Below, piece by piece: positions 28,770 to 39,818 of a DNA stretch of 60,941 bases. Source of the DNA: Flavobacteriaceae bacterium. Lineage in GTDB: Bacteria > Bacteroidota > Bacteroidia > Flavobacteriales > Flavobacteriaceae. Every line of letters begins with the position of its first letter. The stretch's first letter is position 1. The position numbers and the translations under genes were made by a program. Under the pieces are notes generated by a model that worked only from the letters and a program-made list of their open reading frames with translations, ran no database searches and was not told the origin of the DNA. The stretch spans positions 1-60,941 of the forward strand of contig JABXIJ010000022.1 of NCBI GenBank assembly GCA_013373105.1. Reading direction: 5' to 3'.

Positions 28770-30227
28770 ATGAAAAAATATTTTTTAGCCTTAACCCTAT
28801 TACTATCAATACATGCTTTTTCACAAAAGCTAATTACATTAGATCAAGCTATAAAAATAGCACAACAAAATTCACCAGATTACAAGGCATTATTAAATCA
28901 AAATCAGGCGAGTTATTGGAGGTATAGAAATTTTAAAGCACAGTTTTTACCACAACTTAGATTCGATGCAACTTTACCACAATATAGAAATTCTGTAAAT
29001 AGAATTACTTTAGATGATGGTTCTGATGGATTTAGAAGAACAAACCAAATTCGATTTGATGGGACTTTATCTTTAAATCAAAATATTGGTTTAACAGGTG
29101 GTACAGTTTCTGTAAGTACACAATTAGAAAGAGTTGATGTTTCAGAACCATTTGAAGCAACAAACTATGCAGTAATTCCTTTTTCAATAAACTATAATCA
29201 GAATTCACTTTTATATAACGAATTTAAATGGTTAAAGAAAATTGAACCTTTATTGTATGAAGAAGCAAAAAGAGATTTTATTGAAAAAATGGAGCAAATA
29301 TCGCTTAATACTTGTAGACGTTATTTTGCATTATTAAGAGCTCAAGTTCAAAAGAGAATAGCTTATACGAATTTATCGAATCAAGATACGTTATTTCAAA
29401 TCTCAAAAGGAAGGTTTAAAATGGGTAAAATTGCAGAAAACGATTTATTACAAATAGAGTTATCTATCCTTAATTCTCAAAATGAAATAACTACGCAAGA
29501 AATTAACTTTAAGCGTTCTTCACAAAATTTATCTCGTTATTTAATACTAGATACAGAAAACATTCAGTTAGATATTCCTAAAGAACTTACCATTTTTACT
29601 GTTACTGTAGAAAAAGCATTAGAAGAAGCTAGATCTAACAGGAAGGCAGTTATAGAATTTAGAAGAAGACGCTTACAAGCAGAACAAGATGTTGCAGAAG
29701 TAAGAGGAAATAATAGATTAAGAATGAGTTTAAGAGCTAACTTTGGTGTATCTCAACAAGGTCAAGTTTTTAATGATTTATTCAACGATTTTAATCAACA
29801 ACAAAGTGTTAATTTAACTTTAGGAATCCCTATTTTAGATTGGGGGGTTTCTAAATCTAGACGAAAGCTAGTTGAAGCAAATAAAGATTTAGTTAACACA
29901 AATGTTGATATAGAAGAGCAAGAGTTTGAACAAGAAATCTATTTACATGTTTTAAATTGGCAAAACCAACGAAACTTTTTAGAGACCGCTAAAAAAGCTC
30001 AAGAAATAGCTTTAAAACGTTATGAAATAGCAAAAAAACGTTTTGTTCTTGGTAAAATTAATATTACAGATTTAAATATTGCCCTACAAGAGCAAGACAG
30101 ATCTGTACTTACTTATCTAAATTCTCTTGAAAAATTCTGGGTAGATTATTATACTTTAAGAAGACTAACTCTTTATGATTTTATTGAAAATAAAAAAATT
30201 GAAGTAAAAGATATTATTTACGATTAG
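28770..30227 (+). CDS. TolC family outer-membrane protein
   Basis: 485 residues with signal peptide MKKYFLALTLLLSIHAFSQ. Two TolC repeats, with LDQAIKIAQQNSPDYKALL at the N-terminus, the long helical hairpins (ISKGRFKMGKIAENDLLQIE and LKRYEIAKKRFVLGKINITD) and VNLTLGIPILDWG, a segment typical of the barrel strands. It should form the outer-membrane exit duct for the adaptor and permease just upstream, separated from the latter by only 2 bp. Confidence 0.93.
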   Translation: MKKYFLALTLLLSIHAFSQKLITLDQAIKIAQQNSPDYKALLNQNQASYWRYRNFKAQFLPQLRFDATLPQYRNSVNRITLDDGSDGFRRTNQIRFDGTLSLNQNIGLTGGTVSVSTQLERVDVSEPFEATNYAVIPFSINYNQNSLLYNEFKWLKKIEPLLYEEAKRDFIEKMEQISLNTCRRYFALLRAQVQKRIAYTNLSNQDTLFQISKGRFKMGKIAENDLLQIELSILNSQNEITTQEINFKRSSQNLSRYLILDTENIQLDIPKELTIFTVTVEKALEEARSNRKAVIEFRRRRLQAEQDVAEVRGNNRLRMSLRANFGVSQQGQVFNDLFNDFNQQQSVNLTLGIPILDWGVSKSRRKLVEANKDLVNTNVDIEEQEFEQEIYLHVLNWQNQRNFLETAKKAQEIALKRYEIAKKRFVLGKINITDLNIALQEQDRSVLTYLNSLEKFWVDYYTLRRLTLYDFIENKKIEVKDIIYD

Positions 30228-30259
30228 AATTTCCTTTTAACGTTTTGTTATCATTTTAT

Positions 30260-30287
30260 AGTTGTATTTTTGTACAAAAATACAACT
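30260..30287. promoter_or_regulatory. 28-bp perfect palindrome over the TonB-receptor promoter
   Basis: The left arm AGTTGTATTTTTGT (30260-30273) is exactly complementary to the right arm (30274-30287). It holds TATTTTTG at 30265-30272, the -7 element for the receptor gene, and by symmetry a second -7 element on the minus strand (30275-30282) that would drive antisense RNA into the tolC gene. It could be an operator, a bidirectional promoter or both. No T run follows, so it is not a normal terminator. Confidence 0.6.
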
Positions 30288-30302
30288 GTTTACTTAAACA
30301 AA

Positions 30303-32681
30303 ATGAGTTTAAAAAAATTCGCTATTGTTAGTCTATTATTGCTTTCATCATATGTCTTTTCACAAGAAAAGATAACATTAAGTGGAACTGTTTACGACAA
30401 CTCTACAAACGAGACTCTAATTGGTGTTTCTATATACTTCCCTGATTTAAAATCTGGTACTACAACAAATGAATATGGGTTTTATTCTATTACCATTCCA
30501 AAAGGAACATATACTATACAGATTTCATATTTAGGTTATACAACAATTGTTAAAGAAATAGTTTTAAATGAAAAACAAAATCAAGACTTTAAATTATTAG
30601 AAGAAACCGAAAGTTTAGATGAAATAATCATTGAATCTGATATTGAAAAACTCAATGTAAAAACCCCACAAATGAGTGTTAATAAATTATCAGCTTCAAC
30701 TATAAAACAAATTCCTGTTGTACTTGGTGAATCTGATATTATTAAGTCTATAATATTGTTACCAGGTGTAACTAGTGCAGGTGAAGGAGCTTCAGGTTTT
30801 AATGTAAGAGGTGGTGCTGCAGATCAAAATTTAATTTTATTAGACGAAGCAATTGTTTTTAATTCATCGCATTTATTTGGATTTTTCTCTGTTTTTAACC
30901 CAGATGTTATTAAAGATGTTAAATTGTACAAAGGTGGTATTCCTGCTCGTTTTGGAGGTAGATTGTCTTCAGTTTTAGATATTTATCAAAAAGAAGGAAA
31001 CAGCAAAAACTTTAAGATTACAGGTGGTATAGGTTTGGTATCTAGTAGACTTTTAGCTGAAGGACCTATAGAAAAAGAAAAAAGCTCATTTCTAATTGGT
31101 GGTAGAGCTTCATACGCTCATCTATTTTTACCACTTTTTGACAATGATAATTCAGCATATTTTTACGACCTGAACACAAAAATTAACTTTCGATTAACCG
31201 AAAAAAACAATTTATTTTTCTCTGGTTATTTTGGAAAAGATGTGTTTGGTATTAGCGATAATTTTATAAATACTTACGGTAATACAGTTGCCAACTTACG
31301 CTGGAACCATTTGTTTTCAGATAAATTATTCTCTAACCTATCCTTAATTTATTCAGATTATTTTTATGGTTTAACCTTAGATTTTGTTGGTTTTGAATGG
31401 GACTCTGGAATTACAAACTTTAATTTAAAATACGACTTTAAACATTACCTAAATGATAAGTTTACCTTGAATTATGGTATTAATAATATTTACATCAAAT
31501 TTAACCCTGGAGAAATTATTCCTAATAGACCAGACTCTGGAATTCAACCTGAAAAATTAATAGACAAATACGCTAATGAATTTGCAGCTTATGTAGATGC
31601 AGAACATCAAGTTAATAATAAACTAACTTTTCAATATGGAATTCGATTTAGTAATTTTACTAGATTAGGTCAAGATGAACTTAATGTTTATGCTAACAAT
31701 GAAGCAGTTATCTACAATCAGCAATTAAAAAAATATGAATCTGCAATTGCTACTGGAGTTGAAAATTTTAAAAGAAGTGATGTTTTAGCAAACTTTAGCA
31801 ATTTTGAACCTCGTTTTTCATTATCATATTTACTAGATGATAATACGTCAATAAAAATGAGTTATAACAGAATGGCTCAATACTTACATTTACTATCTAA
31901 TACTGCCTCTCCTACTCCATTAGATGTGTGGGCGCCAAGTGGACGCTTTATTAAACCTCAACTCTTAGATCAATATGCCTTAGGATATTTTAAATCAATA
32001 AAAAATGGAGATTATTCATTAGAAACTGAGGTGTTTTATAAAGACATTCAAAATAGAATTGATTATATAAATGGTGCAAACCTAATAGCTAATAATGAAA
32101 TTGAAACTGTAATTTTAAATGGAAGAGCAAGAGCTTATGGTTTAGAAGTGTTACTTAAAAAAAATGAAGGTAGTCTAACAGGGTGGTTAGCTTATACTTT
32201 ATCTAGATCAGAACAACAAACTTTGGGTAGAAATGCAAATGAACCAGGAATAAATCAAGGAGAATGGTATAGCACACCTTTTGATAAAACTCATGATTTA
32301 TCCATTAATGGAAGTTATCAATTGAATAAAAAATGGACTTTTAATGCCAACTTTTTATTTCAAACTGGCCAACCAACTAATTATCCAGTTGGTCAGTATG
32401 AAGTTCAAGGTTTAAATGTTCCAATTTTTGATGATAACAGAAGAAATGCAGATAGGTTACCTGCTTATCATAGATTAGATATTTCTGCAACATTAACACC
32501 TAGAAAAAATAAAAACAGAAAATGGCAAGCAGAATGGGTTTTTGGAATTTATAATTTATATGGTAGAATGAATGCAGCAGCTATAAATTTTAGACAAAAT
32601 AGAGAGACTTTACGTAATGAGGCCATTCAAACCTCAATTTTTGGAATTGTACCTGCCATAACTTATAACTTTAAATTTTAA
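30303..32681 (+). CDS. TonB-dependent receptor with carboxypeptidase-like N-domain
   Basis: 792 residues from the ATG at 30303, giving signal peptide MSLKKFAIVSLLLLSSYVFSQ; the frame extends upstream to a TTG in the promoter palindrome. A CarboxypepD_reg-like domain (about 22-105, LSGTVYDNSTNETLIGVSI) is followed by a plug (about 130-230, GASGFNVRGGAADQNLILLD) and a beta-barrel ending in aromatic residues (TYNFKF). It imports an unknown ligand across the outer membrane with TonB energy. The gene after it encodes a DUF4249 lipoprotein, the usual partner of this receptor type. Confidence 0.93.
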   Translation: MSLKKFAIVSLLLLSSYVFSQEKITLSGTVYDNSTNETLIGVSIYFPDLKSGTTTNEYGFYSITIPKGTYTIQISYLGYTTIVKEIVLNEKQNQDFKLLEETESLDEIIIESDIEKLNVKTPQMSVNKLSASTIKQIPVVLGESDIIKSIILLPGVTSAGEGASGFNVRGGAADQNLILLDEAIVFNSSHLFGFFSVFNPDVIKDVKLYKGGIPARFGGRLSSVLDIYQKEGNSKNFKITGGIGLVSSRLLAEGPIEKEKSSFLIGGRASYAHLFLPLFDNDNSAYFYDLNTKINFRLTEKNNLFFSGYFGKDVFGISDNFINTYGNTVANLRWNHLFSDKLFSNLSLIYSDYFYGLTLDFVGFEWDSGITNFNLKYDFKHYLNDKFTLNYGINNIYIKFNPGEIIPNRPDSGIQPEKLIDKYANEFAAYVDAEHQVNNKLTFQYGIRFSNFTRLGQDELNVYANNEAVIYNQQLKKYESAIATGVENFKRSDVLANFSNFEPRFSLSYLLDDNTSIKMSYNRMAQYLHLLSNTASPTPLDVWAPSGRFIKPQLLDQYALGYFKSIKNGDYSLETEVFYKDIQNRIDYINGANLIANNEIETVILNGRARAYGLEVLLKKNEGSLTGWLAYTLSRSEQQTLGRNANEPGINQGEWYSTPFDKTHDLSINGSYQLNKKWTFNANFLFQTGQPTNYPVGQYEVQGLNVPIFDDNRRNADRLPAYHRLDISATLTPRKNKNRKWQAEWVFGIYNLYGRMNAAAINFRQNRETLRNEAIQTSIFGIVPAITYNFKF

Positions 32682-32684
32682 GCG

Positions 32685-33515
32685 ATGAATATTAGATATT
32701 TACTTACTTTTTTGTTGGTTTTCGTTTTTATAAGTTGTGAAAAAGTTGTTGATGTTGATGTACCATCAACTGACCCTAAATTAATTATAGATGCAGCCTT
32801 TGAAGTGTATTTCGATGAAAATCCTGTTACAACAAATACCGTTGTTAAATTAAGATTGTCTGCAGATTATTTCGAAACTCAAATTCCAATTGTTACTAAT
32901 GCTACTGTGTTTTTAACTGATTTAAGTAACAATAACATTATTGATTTTTCTGATTCAAATTTAGATGGAGATTATGAACCAATAAACGCATTTATACCAG
33001 CAGATAATACCATTTATGAGTTAACTGTTATTTATGATAATCAAGTTTATAAAGGAACAGCTTCCAAAATGAAATCACCAACATTTACTTCTGTAGTTCA
33101 AGGTGATGAAACGTTATTTTCTGGAAATGAAACTGAATTAAAAGTTGCTTTTAAAGATGATATTAATGAAGAAAATTATTATTTATTCGACTTTACAAAT
33201 AATTTGTTTCTAGCTATAGAAGATCGTTTTTTTAATGGTGCAGATTATAATTTTTCTTTCTTTTATGATGAAGAAGAACTAAAAGTGCCAACTGCGGTTA
33301 AGATTAAAATGTCTGGTATTACAAAAGAGTATTACACGTATTTTAGAGTATTAATAGATCAAAGTGGGCAAAATGCTGGTGGACCTTTTGAAACTGTGCC
33401 TTCGTCTCTACTAGGTAATATGGTCAACACTACAAACACAGATAATTTTCCTCTTGGGTATTTTCATATATCAGAAACTGATACTTTTACCATTTTTCTT
33501 GAGGATAAAAATTAA
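32685..33515 (+). CDS. DUF4249 lipoprotein
   Basis: 276 residues with a lipoprotein signal (LLTFLLVFVFISCEK, lipobox cysteine at about 19). The mature N-terminus KVVDVDVPSTDPKLIIDAAF is the hallmark of DUF4249, a Bacteroidota family of immunoglobulin-like lipoproteins paired with TonB receptors. It is 3 bp after the receptor gene, so co-transcribed, and probably sits on the outer membrane as the receptor's partner. It is at the short end for the family. Confidence 0.88.
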   Translation: MNIRYLLTFLLVFVFISCEKVVDVDVPSTDPKLIIDAAFEVYFDENPVTTNTVVKLRLSADYFETQIPIVTNATVFLTDLSNNNIIDFSDSNLDGDYEPINAFIPADNTIYELTVIYDNQVYKGTASKMKSPTFTSVVQGDETLFSGNETELKVAFKDDINEENYYLFDFTNNLFLAIEDRFFNGADYNFSFFYDEEELKVPTAVKIKMSGITKEYYTYFRVLIDQSGQNAGGPFETVPSSLLGNMVNTTNTDNFPLGYFHISETDTFTIFLEDKN

Positions 33516-33556
33516 TAAGTTCTACCACAAATCATTCTTTAAACACATAAAAAATG

Positions 33557-33564
33557 TATTTTTG
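33557..33564 (+). promoter_or_regulatory. murQ -7 element, leaderless arrangement
   Basis: TATTTTTG matches TAnnTTTG and ends 1 nt before one ATG and 4 nt before the next. The transcript should start at the second ATG (33569) or almost there. Confidence 0.5.
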
Positions 33565-33568
33565 AATG

Positions 33569-34381
33569 ATGACTTTTACAAAAACTACAGAACAAGATTC
33601 TAATTACAATCATTTAGAGCAAATGTCAATTGCAGATTTATTAATGAATATTAATAATGAAGACAAAACTGTACCATATGCTGTAGAAAAAGCATTACCT
33701 CAAATTAATGAATTAACTCTACAAATTGTTAATCAACTTAAAAAAGGTGGACGATTATTTTATATTGGCGCTGGTACTTCAGGCAGATTAGGTATAGTTG
33801 ATGCTTCTGAGTGCCCACCAACTTTTGGTGTTCCTCATGAACTTGTAGTTGGCTTAATTGCAGGTGGAGACTCTGCTATTAGAAAAGCGGTAGAATTTGC
33901 AGAAGATTCTACTACTCAAGGTTGGTTAGATTTAAAAGAGCATAACATTAATTCAAATGATATTGTAGTTGGAATTGCAGCGTCTGGAACTACACCTTAT
34001 GTTATTGGGGCGCTTGATATTTGCAACAAAGAAAACATTATTACAGGCTGTATTACTTGTAATAAAAATAGTCCTTTAGCATTAAAAGCTAAATACCCAG
34101 TTGAGGTAGTTGTTGGGCCTGAATTTGTAACAGGTAGCTCTAGAATGAAAGCAGGTACAGCTCAAAAATTAGTGCTTAATATGCTTACTACTGCAACAAT
34201 GATTCAGTTAGGAAAAGTTAAAGGAAATAAAATGGTAGATATGCAATTGTCTAACAATAAATTGGTAGATAGAGGAGAAAAAATGTTAATGAACTCACTT
34301 CAAATTAACAGAGAAAAAGCAAATGAACTTATAAATATCTATGGCAGTGTTAGAGAAGCTATAAATAACTTTAAAAAATGA
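33569..34381 (+). CDS. murQ: N-acetylmuramic acid 6-phosphate etherase
   Basis: 270 residues from the second of two tandem ATGs (33566, 33569); the family starts MTFTKTTEQDS and the promoter lies too close for the first. SIS fold: FYIGAGTSGRLGIVDASECPPTFG (about 60-83), IAGGDSAIRKAVEFAEDS, VGIAASGTTPYVIGAL and TGSSRMKAGTAQKLVLNM. It cleaves the lactyl ether of MurNAc-6-P in peptidoglycan recycling. It overlaps the next gene by 4 bp (ATGA). No MurNAc kinase (anmK) or murK is adjacent. Confidence 0.96.
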   Translation: MTFTKTTEQDSNYNHLEQMSIADLLMNINNEDKTVPYAVEKALPQINELTLQIVNQLKKGGRLFYIGAGTSGRLGIVDASECPPTFGVPHELVVGLIAGGDSAIRKAVEFAEDSTTQGWLDLKEHNINSNDIVVGIAASGTTPYVIGALDICNKENIITGCITCNKNSPLALKAKYPVEVVVGPEFVTGSSRMKAGTAQKLVLNMLTTATMIQLGKVKGNKMVDMQLSNNKLVDRGEKMLMNSLQINREKANELINIYGSVREAINNFKK

Positions 34382-34623
34382 GTACAGATTTAAATTTATT
34401 GAGTAAAAGTTTAGTGCGTTTGGCAATATTAATCATTCTATTTATTGCTTCTCCTATTATTATTACAATGGGATTTAAAGCCATTAATAAATTTACTGAA
34501 GCTCCTAAAATTTATATAGCTTACTTACTTTTAGTTGCAGGTTGTATATTATTGCTTTATACTATTTATTTTGGCTATAAGACTTTTGGTTTATTACAAA
34601 AGTCAATTTTTAACAAAAAATAA
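34378..34623 (+). CDS. Small membrane protein, DUF6095-like
   Basis: 81 residues with two transmembrane helices (about 14-34 and 46-66) and a basic tail, resembling the flavobacterial family DUF6095. Function unknown. It overlaps the murQ stop in an ATGA arrangement, so it is translationally coupled. Confidence 0.72.
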   Translation: MSTDLNLLSKSLVRLAILIILFIASPIIITMGFKAINKFTEAPKIYIAYLLLVAGCILLLYTIYFGYKTFGLLQKSIFNKK

Positions 34624-34628
34624 TTGTT

Positions 34629-34883
34629 TTGAAATTCCCAAAACTACACAAACTTTTACATTGGGAGTTTTGGCCTTCTGCCCTATTTTATGTTCCTAAT
34701 TTGCCTTATGCTATTTTTTTAGCTATTAAAGCAAAACACCCTGTGTTTTTTAGTGTAGTAAATCCTGCTATAAAAAGTTCGGGTAATGGATCTGAAAGTA
34801 AGTTTGCAACTTTAGCACTTATACCTAATAACTTTAAACCTAAAAGTGTACTTCATAAAGTTGATAGTAGTTTTTCTATCTAA
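34629..34883 (+). pseudogene. Truncated ATP-grasp-family gene, N-terminal fragment
   Basis: 84 codons from TTG at 34629, the only in-frame start near the family N-terminus. HWEFWPSALFYVPNLPYAIF, HPVFFSVVNPAIKSSG and LALIPNNFKPKSVLHK match, as I recall them, the first 80-90 residues of a flavobacterial ATP-grasp protein of over 300 residues. The reading frame stops at the point where the ATP-grasp domain should begin, and a terminator hairpin follows at once, so the rest is deleted rather than frameshifted. A short functional protein cannot be excluded. Confidence 0.62.
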
Positions 34884-34913
34884 CACCCATTTTTTCAAAT
34901 GGGTGTTTTTTTT
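34882..34913 (+). terminator. Terminator of the murQ operon
   Basis: An 11-bp perfect stem AACACCCATTT/AAATGGGTGTT with a TTTC loop and a run of eight T. It begins inside the stop codon of the truncated gene. Confidence 0.9.
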
Positions 34914-34918
34914 ATTTG

Positions 34919-36610
34919 TTAACGAATTAACTTTTTATATTTAATTCTCTTAGGCATAACATCTGCACCTAATCGTTTCTTTTTATTTTCTTCGTAATCA
35001 GAAAAAGAACCTTCGAAGAAATATACTTGACTATCGCCTTCAAATGCTAAAATGTGAGTACAAATTCTATCTAAAAACCATCTATCATGAGAAATAACAA
35101 CAGCACAACCTGCAAAGTTTTCTAATCCTTCTTCAAGAGCTCTAAGAGTATTTACATCTAAATCGTTTGTTGGCTCATCTAATAATAATACATTACCCTC
35201 TTCTTTAAGTGTCATAGCCAAGTGTAATCTATTACGTTCACCACCAGATAATGTAGATACCTTTTTATTTTGCTCACTACCAGAAAAGTTAAACCTACTT
35301 AAATAAGCTCTAGAGTTAACTTGTCTTCCACCCATCATTACCAAATCTTGTTCATCAGAAAAGTTTTGCCAGATGGTTTTCTCTGGATCTATATTAGAGT
35401 GAGATTGATCTACATAAGCAATTTTTGCAGTTTCACCAACAGTAAAGCTTCCTTTATCAGGTGTTTCTTCTCCCATAATCATTTTAAATATGGTAGTTTT
35501 ACCAGCACCATTTGGTCCAATAATACCAACAATTCCTGCTTGTGGAAGGTTAAATTCTAGATTTTCATACAGTAATTTATCATCAAATGCTTTTGAAACA
35601 CCTTTAGCTTCTATTACATTCGTTCCTAAACGTGGCCCATTAGGTATGTAAATTTCGAGTTTAGCATCTACTTGCTTTTGATCTTGACTCATTAATTTTT
35701 CGTAGTTCTTTAAACGAGCCTTTTGTTTTGTTTGACGTCCTTTAGCACCTTGTCTAACCCACTCTAACTCTCGCTCTAAAGTTTTTTGACGCTTGCTTTC
35801 AGACTTGCTTTCTTGTGCTAATCTTTTTGATTTTTGATCTAACCAAGAAGAATAGTTTCCTTTCCAAGGAATTCCTTCTCCTCTATCTAGTTCTAAAATC
35901 CAACCAGCAACATTATCTAAGAAATATCTATCGTGAGTAACCGCAATTACAGTGCCTTTATACTGTGCTAAATGATGTTCTAACCAATGAACAGATTCTG
36001 CATCTAAATGGTTAGTTGGCTCATCTAATAATAAAATATCTGGTTCTTGCAATAACAATCTACAAAGTGCTACTCTTCTTCGTTCACCACCAGAAAGTAC
36101 ACCAATTTTCTTATCAGGTTCTGGAGTTCGTAAAGCATCCATTGCTATTTCTAACTTGGTATCTAATTCCCAAGCATTTAAAGCGTCTATTTGATCTTGT
36201 AGCTCAGCTTGTCTGTCCATTAATTTTTGCATTTTATCTGCATCAGAATAGACCTCTTCTAAACCAAACATATCGTTAATTTTGTTGTATTCATCTAGAA
36301 TAGCAACAGTTTCTGCAGCACCTTCTTTTACAATCTCTAAAACAGTTTTATTTTCATCTAATTGAGGCTCTTGTTCTAAATAACCTACTTTATAACCAGG
36401 TGAAAAAACAACATCTCCTTGATAGTTTTTTTCTACTCCTGCTATAATTTTTAGTAAGGTTGATTTACCTGAACCATTTAAACCTAAGATTCCTATTTTA
36501 GCACCATAAAAAAAGCTTAAGTATATATCTTTTAAAACTTGTTTTCCTGTAGATTGATAGGTTTTTGAAACCTTATTCATCGAAAAGATTACCTTCTTAT
36601 CATCACTCAT
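34919..36610 (-). CDS. ettA: Energy-dependent translational throttle protein EttA
   Basis: 563 residues, ABC-F family with two ATP-binding domains and no membrane part. Walker A motifs are GLNGSGKST (about 43-51) and GPNGAGKTT, with signatures LSGGERRRVAL and LSGGERNRLHLA; both Walker B glutamates are present (LLLDEPTNHLD, LLLDEPTNDLD). The inter-domain P-site tRNA motif region (about 240-310, RLAQESKSESKRQKTLEREL) fits EttA, which gates the first peptide bond according to ATP level. The neighbouring small membrane gene has no evident link. Confidence 0.95.
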   Translation of the reverse strand: MSDDKKVIFSMNKVSKTYQSTGKQVLKDIYLSFFYGAKIGILGLNGSGKSTLLKIIAGVEKNYQGDVVFSPGYKVGYLEQEPQLDENKTVLEIVKEGAAETVAILDEYNKINDMFGLEEVYSDADKMQKLMDRQAELQDQIDALNAWELDTKLEIAMDALRTPEPDKKIGVLSGGERRRVALCRLLLQEPDILLLDEPTNHLDAESVHWLEHHLAQYKGTVIAVTHDRYFLDNVAGWILELDRGEGIPWKGNYSSWLDQKSKRLAQESKSESKRQKTLERELEWVRQGAKGRQTKQKARLKNYEKLMSQDQKQVDAKLEIYIPNGPRLGTNVIEAKGVSKAFDDKLLYENLEFNLPQAGIVGIIGPNGAGKTTIFKMIMGEETPDKGSFTVGETAKIAYVDQSHSNIDPEKTIWQNFSDEQDLVMMGGRQVNSRAYLSRFNFSGSEQNKKVSTLSGGERNRLHLAMTLKEEGNVLLLDEPTNDLDVNTLRALEEGLENFAGCAVVISHDRWFLDRICTHILAFEGDSQVYFFEGSFSDYEENKKKRLGADVMPKRIKYKKLIR

Positions 36611-36657
36611 ATTGAGACTATATTAAATTAAATAATTGAAAGAATATTGACTTTGTA

Positions 36658-36840
36658 TTACACTCTACCCTTAAGTGCATTAAACACCCAAGCAATACAG
36701 AAAAACCCAATACCAACAGTAGCAAAGCCCCAACCTGCAACGTCTTCATATCTGTAAGCGCCCATTAATACAAGAATAATTCCCATACAAATCATTAAAA
36801 TTGTTGCATAACCTAATACTGTGTTTTTATTCATTGCCAT
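36658..36840 (-). CDS. CAL67264-type small membrane protein
   Basis: 60 residues with two transmembrane helices (about 8-26 and 34-53). The C-terminus GWGFATVGIGFFCIAWVF matches the CAL67264 family, restricted to Flavobacteriia and without known function. It lies 47 bp upstream of ettA on the same strand and could be co-transcribed with it. Confidence 0.8.
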   Translation of the reverse strand: MAMNKNTVLGYATILMICMGIILVLMGAYRYEDVAGWGFATVGIGFFCIAWVFNALKGRV

Positions 36841-36961
36841 ATAAAAATGTAAGTTTTGTGAAGGGCAAATATCGTAAATTATTTGAATTTATAATTGGTT
36901 ATTGATTTGTTAAAAGATTTTTTATGATGTAACATTAAGTATACTTTTAGGTCTTTTATAT

Positions 36962-37078
36962 ATGAAAAGATCGCTTGCCTTATTTTTAATTACATTCTTA
37001 ATTGTTAACACAATTAAAGCAGAAAACAGCTATTTTGATGATTTTCCTCTGCCAATTCATTTTAAAATGGTAAAGTAA
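36962..37078 (+). CDS. Putative 38-residue exported peptide
   Basis: ATG at 36962 to TAA at 37076-37078. The first 20 residues are a good signal peptide (MKRSLALFLITFLIVNTIKA), leaving an 18-residue mature part ENSYFDDFPLPIHFKMVK. An imperfect -7 element TACTTTTA (36942-36949) precedes it. Its stop codon abuts, without overlap, the stop of the convergent gene. I recognise no family; coding status is inferred only from the signal peptide and position. Confidence 0.4.
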   Translation: MKRSLALFLITFLIVNTIKAENSYFDDFPLPIHFKMVK

Positions 37079-37642
37079 TTAAAATCTTCTACCACCCATT
37101 CCCATTCTATTTCTTCTCATCATCATGCTATTGTTAGTAGCTCTATTTTGATTGTTTTGTGGTTGCTCAGGAATTAATTTCTCTTTTTGTTTATTCTGAT
37201 ACCTTATCCATCTTTTAAAAGATCGCTTACTTAAAATAGTTTCCAATTTTTTATTAAGAGCTTCTTCTTTTTTCAAAACAGAATCTCTTACAGGAAGTAC
37301 GACTTCAGTAATCATACCTTTAACTCTATCAGCTAAATCTTGATTTTTATAAATTTGCTCTCCCATACTATTTATTGTAAGTTCAACTTCCATAAGTTTG
37401 GGAGTATTTAAGAAAGAAATCTTTTTAATTATACTATTATAATTTTTTAACTCTTTAGTAAAAACAGGTATTACATCTTTTTCGCTACTCTTAAATTTTA
37501 CTTTTTCTGTAGCTTCAACAATATTATAAAAGAAAATACCAGCTGCATTTTTAGCAACATACTTAGGCATTTTTGGAGGTTCATTTTGTCCAAATATTGA
37601 AAATCCAACACAAAGAAATGTAATAAGAAAAAAGTTTTTCAT
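37079..37642 (-). CDS. Exported protein of unknown function
   Basis: 187 residues from the ATG at 37642, which gives signal peptide MKNFFLITFLCVGFSIFGQ; the upstream TTG at 37666 would bury it. The middle (about 25-150) is charged and helical (VVLPVRDSVLKKEEALNKKLETILSKRSFKRWIRYQ), and the tail is low-complexity with Asn/Gln, Met and Arg/Gly repeats (MMMRRNRMGMGGRRF). The layout recalls small periplasmic helical proteins of the Spy/CpxP kind, but similarity is not clear. Function unknown. Confidence 0.65.
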   Translation of the reverse strand: MKNFFLITFLCVGFSIFGQNEPPKMPKYVAKNAAGIFFYNIVEATEKVKFKSSEKDVIPVFTKELKNYNSIIKKISFLNTPKLMEVELTINSMGEQIYKNQDLADRVKGMITEVVLPVRDSVLKKEEALNKKLETILSKRSFKRWIRYQNKQKEKLIPEQPQNNQNRATNNSMMMRRNRMGMGGRRF

Positions 37643-37675
37643 TATAATAAATGTTTGTGCAAACATACAAAATGA

Positions 37676-39796
<2,121 letters not shown>

Positions 39797-39818
39797 CTAA
39801 AAGAATAGTTGTAATCTT

